Positions 57,471 to 64,000 of a stretch of DNA of 64,000 nt are shown in pieces (position 1 is the stretch's first letter; every line of letters begins with the position of its first letter). This DNA comes from Microbacterium flavum (GTDB taxonomy: Bacteria > Actinomycetota > Actinomycetes > Actinomycetales > Microbacteriaceae), in assembly GCF_018717645.1 (NCBI RefSeq), contig NZ_JAFLHG010000006.1:160926-224925 (forward strand). The letters run 5' to 3'. The position numbers were made by a program, and so were the translations under genes. The notes beneath the pieces are model-generated. The model saw only the letters and a program-made list of their open reading frames with translations. It did not search any database and was not told where the DNA came from.

Positions 57471-58318
57471 GCACCCCCACCCTCGCCTCACCCGGCGCCG
57501 TCGCCCCCGCCGCTGGATCGAGCGCCGCAGACGCGTACCGCCTGACCTTCCCCCGCGTCGTGCGATCGGAGTGGATCAAGTTCACGACGCTCCGATCGAC
57601 GTGGTGGTCGATCGCGATCACGGCCGTGCTCACGATCGGCATCGCTCTCCTGATCACCGGGGCCATCGCCGGATCGGGAGGTCCTGCCGGCTTCTCCGCG
57701 ATCACCGCGGTCACCTCGCCCGTGCAGTTCACGATGCTGCTCGCGGGCATCCTCGGCGCGATCGCGATCACCGGCGAGTACGGCACCGGCATGATCCGCT
57801 CGACGCTCGCGGCCGTGCCCGTCCGGGGCATGGCGCTGCTCGCGAAGGCCGTCGTCGTCGCCGGGGCGATGTTCATCGCCTCGTTCGTGATCTTCCTCGC
57901 CGCCGCGCTGGCGATCACGCCCCTGCTGACGGCGGAGCAGTCGTTCGACTGGGGCTCGCCCCGCGGCACCTGGCTGCCTCTGCTCGCGGCCTCCGCCTCG
58001 ATGGCGGTCTTCGCCCTCATCGGGCTGTCCTTCGGCTTCCTGCTGCGTTCGGGCGCCGGAGCGATCGCGGTGACCGTCGGCGTGCTGTTCGTGCTGCCGA
58101 TCGTCGCGAGCTTCTTCGTGATGGCCGGTCCCGGCTGGCAGTGGATCGTCACCGCCGGCGACTACCTGCCGATGACCGCGGCGAACCAGCTGATCTTCGC
58201 CTCGACGTCATCGGGCCCCGATGCCCCCGCGGCGCTCCCGGCCGCGCTCGCGCTCGCAGGATGGAGCGTCGGCGGCCTGCTGGCCGCGTGGACGGTGCTG
58301 CGCACGCGCGACGCGTAA
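57467..58318 (+). CDS. ABC-2 type permease
   Basis: 283 residues with six membrane helices after a cytoplasmic start containing RVVRSEWIKFTTLRSTWWSI, the usual entry of actinobacterial ABC-2 permeases. The GEYGTGMIRSTLAAVPVR loop between helices 2 and 3 is the coupling segment. Forms an exporter with the preceding ATPase; substrate unknown. Confidence 0.9.
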   Translation: MSTPTLASPGAVAPAAGSSAADAYRLTFPRVVRSEWIKFTTLRSTWWSIAITAVLTIGIALLITGAIAGSGGPAGFSAITAVTSPVQFTMLLAGILGAIAITGEYGTGMIRSTLAAVPVRGMALLAKAVVVAGAMFIASFVIFLAAALAITPLLTAEQSFDWGSPRGTWLPLLAASASMAVFALIGLSFGFLLRSGAGAIAVTVGVLFVLPIVASFFVMAGPGWQWIVTAGDYLPMTAANQLIFASTSSGPDAPAALPAALALAGWSVGGLLAAWTVLRTRDA

Positions 58319-58380
58319 GTCGTGCGCCGCTGCCGTGAGCCCCCGAGAGACGAGGGGCTCGCGGCGGTGGCATCCGCCCG

Positions 58381-59700
58381 TCACGCCCCGGCGGTGATCC
58401 ACTCCGGGCGGCGGATCCGCCAGCCCAGCGTTCCCAGCCGGGCGAGCATGAACACCCCGAAGAAGCACGCCGCGAGCCAGGCGAGTCCCGCGGACCCGGT
58501 CGGGTGCAGCACCGCGACGACGAGGAGCGCGGGCGCGTACGGCACGAGGTTCAGCGCGCCAGCGACGGCGAGGTAGCGGACATCCCCCGCTCCCATCAGC
58601 ACTCCGTCGAGCACGAACACGATGCCGCAGACCGGCTGTGCGACCGCGAGGACGAGGAGCGCCGGCTGGATGAGGTCCGCGAGATCGCGGGAGCCCGTGA
58701 AGACGACCCCGATCACGCCCGACAGGGCCGCGATGAGCGCCCCCACCACGACGCCGAACCACGCTCCCCACGCCACCGTGCGACCGAGGACCCGGCGGAC
58801 GAACGGCTCGTCCTGCGCCCCGAGCCCCCGCCCGATGAGCGCCTGCGCCGCGATCGCGAGCGCATCCAGCGCGAACGCCGCGGTCGAGAAGATCGTGAAC
58901 GCGACCTGCCAGCCGGCGAGCTCGTCCGTGCCGAGCCCGGTCGCGACGAAGACCGTGAGCAGCAGGGCCGCACGCAGCGACACCGTGCGCAGGAACAGCC
59001 ATCCCCCCGACCGCGCCGAGCCGCGCAGCCCGGCGCGTTCCGGGCGGAGGGATGCCGAGTGCTTGCGGGCGAGGCGTCCGATGACGATGGCGTACGCGCC
59101 GACCATGGCCCACTGCGCGACGACGGTCCCGGCTGCGGACCCCGCGATGCCCCACCCGAGACCGTAGATGAACAGCCCGTTGAGGAGCGCGTTGAGAGCG
59201 AAGCCGATCCCGGCGATCCACAGCGGTGTGACGGTGTCCTGCATCCCGCGCAGGAGGCCGGTCGCCGCGAAGACGATGAGCATGGCCGGCAGCCCCCACA
59301 TCGACAGCTGGAGGTAGGTGACCGCCTGCGCGGTCACCTCGGGCGCCGCCCCGAACAGGCCGGTGAGCCAGGGGGTGAGCGCCGAGCCGACCACCGCGAG
59401 CACGGCGCCGAGGCCGAGGGCGAGCCACAGGCCGTCGATCCCCGCGCGGACCGCGCCGGTGTGCTCGCCCGCGCCGAAGCGCCGCGCGACGGCCGGGGTC
59501 GTGGAGTAGGCGAGGAACACCATGAGGCCGACGATGGTCTGCAGCACCGCCGAGGCGATGCCGAGCCCCGCGAGCGGGACGACGCCCAGATGCCCGATGA
59601 GGGCGGCGTCGACGATGAGGAAGAGCGGCTCGGCGACGAGCGCGCCGAGCGCGGGGACGGCGAGGCGCAGGATCTCCCGGTTGAGGGTCGCGGTCGCCAT
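58381..59700 (-). CDS. MATE-family efflux transporter (DinF-like)
   Basis: 439 residues with 12 membrane helices in two bundles. The first helix region AEPLFLIVDAALIGHLG and the LRGMQDTVTPL segment match the DinF branch of the MATE family, which exports cationic or bile-salt-like compounds using H+ or Na+. ATG 59700 is seven bases after TAGGCT (59708-59713). Divergent from the lipase-fusion gene. Confidence 0.92.
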   Translation of the reverse strand: MATATLNREILRLAVPALGALVAEPLFLIVDAALIGHLGVVPLAGLGIASAVLQTIVGLMVFLAYSTTPAVARRFGAGEHTGAVRAGIDGLWLALGLGAVLAVVGSALTPWLTGLFGAAPEVTAQAVTYLQLSMWGLPAMLIVFAATGLLRGMQDTVTPLWIAGIGFALNALLNGLFIYGLGWGIAGSAAGTVVAQWAMVGAYAIVIGRLARKHSASLRPERAGLRGSARSGGWLFLRTVSLRAALLLTVFVATGLGTDELAGWQVAFTIFSTAAFALDALAIAAQALIGRGLGAQDEPFVRRVLGRTVAWGAWFGVVVGALIAALSGVIGVVFTGSRDLADLIQPALLVLAVAQPVCGIVFVLDGVLMGAGDVRYLAVAGALNLVPYAPALLVVAVLHPTGSAGLAWLAACFFGVFMLARLGTLGWRIRRPEWITAGA

Positions 59701-59834
59701 GATCACGAGCCTACGGTGAGGTGCGGACACGCCGCCCCACGAGGCCACCGGATGGGCGCGCACGCGCCGCGCCGGAGGATACCCCCGGTCCGAGGCTGGT
59801 CGGCGCGCCGCGATCCCTCTCGTAGCCTTGACGG

Positions 59835-61727
59835 ATGGCGCGCGAGAGCTGGACGAGACGCCTCACCCTGGTGAGGCTCGTGGAGCGCCTCCCCGCCTGG
59901 GTGCGGATCGTGCTCTCGATCGTGTCGATCATCCTCGGCGGGGTCATCGTCCTCCGCCCGACCACGGCGCTCGACCTGCTCGCCTTCCTCCTCGGCGGCG
60001 GCATGGTGCTCACCGGCATCCTCGAGGCGACCGGGCGCGTCGACGAGGGTGAGCGCCGGTGGCGCGGTGCGCTGGCGGCGGTGTGGATCCTCGTCGGCGT
60101 CTTCGTCCTCGCCTGGCCGGGGCTCACGGTGCGCGCGATGGCGATCGTCACCGGCATCCTGCTGCTGTCGGCGGGCGCAGCGGGCATCATCGGAGCCTTC
60201 GCCAGGGGCCGCGGCTGGGACGCGCGCATCGCGGATGCCGCGTTCGGAGTGACCGGCCTCATCTTCGGCATCCTGGCGCTCGGCTGGCCCGACATCACGC
60301 TCCTCGTGGTCGCGGTGGTGTTCGGCGCGATGCTCATCATGCGGGGCATCTCCGACCTGTGGCTCGCGCTGCGGCGCCGCCGGGACGAGAGGATCGACGC
60401 CGCGAACGACGGGCGCACGCCGCCGCCGAAGCGACGCTGGGGGCGGGCCGTCGTCGCGATCGTCTCCGTCGCGGCGGCCGCGGCGTTCGCGGTCGCGACC
60501 GCGCCGCTGCGCGAGGGATCCACCGTCGTCGACGAGTTCTACGCGGCCCCCCGCTCGATCCCCGAACAGCCGGGGCAGCTCATCCGCTACGAGCCGTTCA
60601 CGCGCGAGGTGCCGAAGGGCGCCGAGGCGTGGCGCATCCTCTACACGACGACCGGCGTCGACGGGCGGATCCGGGTCGCGAGCGGGCTCGTGGTCGTCCC
60701 CCTCGCCCCGTCTCCGGAGTCCCCCCGCAACGCCGCGGGCGGGGACGCGGCCGGTGAGGATGCCGATGCGAGCATGATCGAGCGCGCCCGCCCCTGGCCC
60801 GTCATCGACTGGAACCATTCGACCACCGGGTTCGCGCAGCACTGCGCCCCGAGCCTGCAGCAGCGTCCGTTCTGGGCGGGTGGGCTCTACGTCGTGAAGA
60901 AGGTCATCAAGGAGGGGTGGGCGATCGTCGCGCCCGACTACATCGGTCTCGGCACCGCGGGCGTGCATCCCTACCTGTTCGGCGAGGCGAGCGCCACGGC
61001 ATCCCTCGACGCCGTCCGCGCCGCTCGGCAGCTGGACGAGGCGAACCTGAGCCCTGCGACCGTCGTCTGGGGGCACTCGCAGGGCGGCGGCGCGGCGCTG
61101 TGGGCCGGCGGAGTCGCTCGCGAGTACGCACCGGACGTGTGGATCCGCGGCGTCGCCGCCTTCGCGCCCGCCGACGATCCGCCCGCGCTCGTCGGCCACG
61201 TGTCGGAGGTCACCGGCGGCCTGATCTTCGCCTCCTATGCGTTCGCCGCGTACTCGGAGACGTATCCGGAGATCACCTACGAGCGCTACATCCGCCCCGG
61301 CCTCCAGCCCGTGCTCCGCGCGATGTCGCAGCGGTGCCTCACCGATCCGTCGATGGCGCTGTCGGTCGCCGCGGTGCTCGGCACGAGCCTGGACCCCGAG
61401 CTCTTCGCGGCCGACCCCTCCTCCGGCGCGCTCGGTGAGCGGCTGCGGGAGAGCATCGCCCCCCTGCAGATCGGCCCGCCGGTGTTCATCGGACAGGGCG
61501 GCAACGACTCGATCGTGCTGCCGGCGATGCAGGACGCCTTCGTCGAGAGCATGTGCGCCACGGGCCAGCGGGTCGATTACCGCCGATATGCGGGGTACGA
61601 GCACGCGCAGGTCATGGAGACCTACTCCCCGATGGTCGCGGACGCGATCGCGTGGACCCACGACCGCTTCGACGGGACGTACACGGCGGGTGCGCCGACC
61701 TGCACGACGCTCGACGTCCCGCAGTGA
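59835..61727 (+). CDS. Fusion of HdeD-like membrane domain and secretory-lipase domain
   Basis: 630 residues. Residues 20-180 form six membrane helices resembling DUF308/HdeD proteins; a seventh helix (about 203-225) leads to an external domain. Residues 230-630 resemble the LIP family of secretory lipases, with the nucleophile Ser415 in WGHSQGG and likely Asp558 (GQGGNDS) and His590 (GYEHAQ) completing the triad. The hydrolase would be anchored outside the membrane. ATG 59835 is six bases after TAGCCT (59823-59828). Substrate, possibly short-chain esters or triglycerides, is unknown. Confidence 0.85.
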   Translation: MARESWTRRLTLVRLVERLPAWVRIVLSIVSIILGGVIVLRPTTALDLLAFLLGGGMVLTGILEATGRVDEGERRWRGALAAVWILVGVFVLAWPGLTVRAMAIVTGILLLSAGAAGIIGAFARGRGWDARIADAAFGVTGLIFGILALGWPDITLLVVAVVFGAMLIMRGISDLWLALRRRRDERIDAANDGRTPPPKRRWGRAVVAIVSVAAAAAFAVATAPLREGSTVVDEFYAAPRSIPEQPGQLIRYEPFTREVPKGAEAWRILYTTTGVDGRIRVASGLVVVPLAPSPESPRNAAGGDAAGEDADASMIERARPWPVIDWNHSTTGFAQHCAPSLQQRPFWAGGLYVVKKVIKEGWAIVAPDYIGLGTAGVHPYLFGEASATASLDAVRAARQLDEANLSPATVVWGHSQGGGAALWAGGVAREYAPDVWIRGVAAFAPADDPPALVGHVSEVTGGLIFASYAFAAYSETYPEITYERYIRPGLQPVLRAMSQRCLTDPSMALSVAAVLGTSLDPELFAADPSSGALGERLRESIAPLQIGPPVFIGQGGNDSIVLPAMQDAFVESMCATGQRVDYRRYAGYEHAQVMETYSPMVADAIAWTHDRFDGTYTAGAPTCTTLDVPQ

Positions 61728-61820
61728 GCGCGCCGGGCGGCACCCCATGGATTCGATGAGAAAGCCCCCACACTCGGCCCGCGGATTCGCGCTGTCGGGA
61801 GCGCGGATTACTGTAGAGGA

Positions 61821-63845
61821 ATGACCGAGAACACCCCCCGCTCGGGTATCGAGCTGTCCGAGCTGAGCGCCGACATCCGACCGCAGGACGACCTGTTCCG
61901 TCACGTCAACGGGGCCTGGCTCGAGCGCACCGAGATCCCCGAGGACAAGGCGCGCTGGGGGTCCTTCCACCTCATCGCCGAGCAGGCGGAGAAGGACGTC
62001 CGCGCCATCATCGAGGAGTCGACCTCAGCCGAGCCCGGCACCGAGACGCGCAAGATCGGCGACCTGTTCACGAGCTTCATGGACACCGAGCGCATCGAGA
62101 GCCTCGGCGCGTCGCCGCTCGTGGGTCAGCTCGCCCGCGTCGATGAGATCGACTCCATCCCGTCCCTGCTGCGGACGGTCGGCGAACTCGAGCGCGAGGG
62201 CGTCGGCGGCCTCATCGGCGTCTACATCGAGCCCGACCCCGGCAACCCGCAGCGCTACGTCGTCTTCTTCACGCAGTCGGGTCTCTCGCTCCCCGACGAG
62301 AGCTACTACCGCCTCGAGAACTTCACCTCAACGCGCACGGCGTTCCGGGAGTACGTGGCGACCATGCTCGGGCTCGCCGGCGTGCCGGACGCCGCTGCCC
62401 AGGCCGACCGCGTCCTCGCGATCGAGACCGAGATCGCCGGCCACCACTGGGACAACGTCCGCACCCGGGACGCCGTCGCGACGTACAACCTGATGACCTG
62501 GGCCGACGTGCGGGAGCTCGTCGGCGCCGACCTCGATCCGTGGCTGGATGCCGTGGCCCCGGGCTTCCAGGACGGGTTCGCCGAGATCAACGTCAACGAG
62601 CCGAGTGCGCTCACGGGGCTCGGGTCCCTCCTCACGGAGGACCGCCTCGAGGACTGGAAGGCGTGGCTGCGGCTGCACGTGATCCGGGCGTCGGCGGCCT
62701 TCCTCTCGAGCGACTTCGTCGACGCGAACTTCGCGTTCTACGGCACCGAGCTCACCGGCGTCCCGGTCAACCGCGAGCGCTGGAAGCGCGGTGTCAGCTT
62801 CGTCGAGGCCGCGATGGGCGAGGCCGTCGGCAAGGTGTACGTCGAGCGTCACTTCCCGCCGGCGGCGAAGGAGGAGATGGACGAACTGGTCGCCAATCTC
62901 ATCGAGGCGTACCGGCAGTCGATCTCGGCGCTCGAGTGGATGACCCCCGCCACGCGCGAACGCGCGCTGGAGAAGCTCGCCGCCTTCACGCCGAAGGTCG
63001 GCTTCCCGGTGAAGTGGAAGGACTACGCGGCCCTCGAGGTCGACCCCGCCGACCTCATCGGCAACGTGCTGCGCACGAACGCGTGGGAGCACGACCGGCA
63101 GCTCGCGAAGCTCGGCGCGCCCATCGACCGCGACGAGTGGTACATGACCCCGCAGACGGTCAACGCGTACTACAACCCGCTGATGAACGAGATCGTCTTC
63201 CCCGCAGCGATCCTGCAGTACCCGTTCTTCGACCTTGAGCGGGACGCCGCCGCGAACTACGGCGGGATCGGTGCCGTCATCGGGCACGAGATCGGCCACG
63301 GGTTCGACGATCAGGGATCGGCGTTCGACGGCACCGGCGCGCTCAACGACTGGTGGACCGACGAGGACCGCTCCGCGTTCGAAGAGCGGACCAAGGCGCT
63401 CATCGCGCAGTACGACGCGCTCGTGCCGCAGGGGCTCTCCGAGGACCATCACGTCAACGGGGCGCTCACGATCGGGGAGAACATCGGCGACCTCGGTGGT
63501 CTCGGGATCGCGCTGAAGGCCTACCGGCTGCACCTCGCCGCTGACCCTTCGACGAGCTCAGGGACCGGTGACGCGACGGCCCCCGAGCCTGTCGAGGGGT
63601 CGGATGGGCCGGAGATCGACGGGTTCACCGGCATCCAGCGCCTGCTGCTGAGCTGGGCGCAGATCTGGCAGCAGAAGGGCCGGGATGCCGAGACGATCCG
63701 CCTGCTGACGATCGACCCGCACTCGCCGAACGAGTTCCGCTGCAACCAGATCGTGCGCAACGTCGATGAGTTCTACCGCGCGTTCGATGTCGCGGGCGGT
63801 GACGCCCTCTGGCTCGACGCCGATCAGCGCGTCACGATCTGGTGA
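61821..63845 (+). CDS. M13-family (neprilysin-like) zinc metallopeptidase
   Basis: 674 residues, no signal peptide, hence probably cytoplasmic as in PepO-type enzymes. Zinc site HEIGH (His489, His493) and the third ligand Glu553 in GENIGDLGG are intact; NAYYNPLMNEIVFPAAIL binds substrate. Between this last motif and the C-terminal lid, residues 575-594 are encoded in frame by a palindromic repeat (63543-63601) and should form a surface loop. ATG 61821 is six bases after TACTGT (61809-61814), although AGAGGA could serve as ribosome site. Confidence 0.94.
   Translation: MTENTPRSGIELSELSADIRPQDDLFRHVNGAWLERTEIPEDKARWGSFHLIAEQAEKDVRAIIEESTSAEPGTETRKIGDLFTSFMDTERIESLGASPLVGQLARVDEIDSIPSLLRTVGELEREGVGGLIGVYIEPDPGNPQRYVVFFTQSGLSLPDESYYRLENFTSTRTAFREYVATMLGLAGVPDAAAQADRVLAIETEIAGHHWDNVRTRDAVATYNLMTWADVRELVGADLDPWLDAVAPGFQDGFAEINVNEPSALTGLGSLLTEDRLEDWKAWLRLHVIRASAAFLSSDFVDANFAFYGTELTGVPVNRERWKRGVSFVEAAMGEAVGKVYVERHFPPAAKEEMDELVANLIEAYRQSISALEWMTPATRERALEKLAAFTPKVGFPVKWKDYAALEVDPADLIGNVLRTNAWEHDRQLAKLGAPIDRDEWYMTPQTVNAYYNPLMNEIVFPAAILQYPFFDLERDAAANYGGIGAVIGHEIGHGFDDQGSAFDGTGALNDWWTDEDRSAFEERTKALIAQYDALVPQGLSEDHHVNGALTIGENIGDLGGLGIALKAYRLHLAADPSTSSGTGDATAPEPVEGSDGPEIDGFTGIQRLLLSWAQIWQQKGRDAETIRLLTIDPHSPNEFRCNQIVRNVDEFYRAFDVAGGDALWLDADQRVTIW
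63543..63601 (+). repeat. Palindromic repeat inserted in frame in the M13 peptidase gene
   Basis: Arms GACCCTTCGACGAGCTC.. (63543-63563) and ..GAGCCTGTCGAGGGGTC (63582-63601) form an imperfect inverted repeat with an 18-base centre. It is translated as DPSTSSGTG..PEPVEGS without disturbing the frame. Same family as the elements at 16222 and 22410. Confidence 0.8.
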
Positions 63846-64000
63846 GCGAGACCGTTCGGCGGCGCCGACCCGGGGGCGCCGAGCCGGAGCAGCCGCGCGA
63901 GGGATCCGCTCGCGCGGCGTACCGCGCGAGCCACGGCGCGGATGCCGCCGGCGATGTCGTCGGCTCGGGAGGCGCCGGCGCCGGCGGCGCGGCGTCGCGC
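63824..64000 (-). CDS. Possible 3' end of a minus-strand gene
   Basis: From the right edge one minus-strand frame is open to a TGA at 63824, giving 58 residues with an amphipathic Ala/Arg-rich stretch (GGIRAVARAVRRASGSLARL) and codon use typical of the window. It would overlap the peptidase 3' end by 22 bases. Another minus-strand frame is also open for most of this stretch, so the call is weak and the product unknown. Confidence 0.35.
   Translation of the reverse strand, partial: ARRRAAGAGASRADDIAGGIRAVARAVRRASGSLARLLRLGAPGSAPPNGLAHQIVTR

Overview
The window is chromosomal DNA of a very GC-rich actinobacterium, most likely a Microbacterium or close Microbacteriaceae relative. Pointers are the codon bias, the recurrent GGATGCC/GCATCC words, HspR/HAIR control of heat-shock genes, a two-subunit CysDN sulfurylase with a Cys-Cys/CxxC APS reductase, a DUF222-HNH protein, and many genes that appear to be translated without a leader. 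I see no rRNA, tRNA, CRISPR array, insertion sequence, integrase or prophage. Almost every gene belongs to a recognisable family, so this is mostly core or semi-core chromosome.

Layout. 1-5408 (minus): assimilatory sulfate reduction (cysN partial, cysD, cysH, sulfite reductase, sirohydrochlorin chelatase), mostly coupled by 1-4 base overlaps. 5572-6956: two divergent MarR-type regulators with glycine-rich tails around an array of GCATGY sites. 7093-12071: BCCT transporter, UMF1-type MFS transporter, DEAD-box helicase. 12154-16209: dnaK-grpE-dnaJ-hspR with a promoter and HAIR operator. 16256-26831: DUF2252 protein, GNAT, AI-2E-type permease, TetR regulator, SulP transporter, a hypothetical protein, two GT4 glycosyltransferases, DUF2254 and DUF4190-like membrane proteins. 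26916-28090: a 39-residue membrane peptide divergent from a GlxA-type regulator. 28112-30414: clpB without its N-domain, with a second HAIR operator. 30466-34572 (minus): a four-gene type III PKS, methyltransferase, FAD monooxygenase and UbiA cluster resembling the agq cluster of Actinoplanes missouriensis.

34682-41831: nitroreductase, RraA, VOC protein, cation/proton antiporter, and a two-component system next to an ABC exporter. 41989-51864: GT87-like mannosyltransferase, exonuclease III, pntAB, pyrE, PhnB-like VOC protein, DUF222-HNH protein, and a HAD phosphatase coupled to two tiny membrane proteins. 51906-55678: SDR, VIT1-type Fe/Mn transporter, mntR and mntH with two MntR-like palindromes. 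55809-64000: SPOUT methyltransferase, ABC exporter, MATE transporter, an HdeD-lipase fusion, an M13 metallopeptidase carrying an in-frame palindromic repeat, and the probable 3' end of another minus-strand gene.

Cross-cutting signals. At least 24 genes on both strands show TANNNT, then 6-7 bases, then ATG or GTG. This is the geometry of a -10 box whose transcript starts at the start codon, and it fixes many start choices. A palindromic repeat family (arm GACCCYTCGAC..GCTC.GGG) occurs between genes and inside two coding sequences. Several strong hairpins mark gene ends. Intergenic stretches are all under 300 bases; the larger ones are described under the sites they carry.
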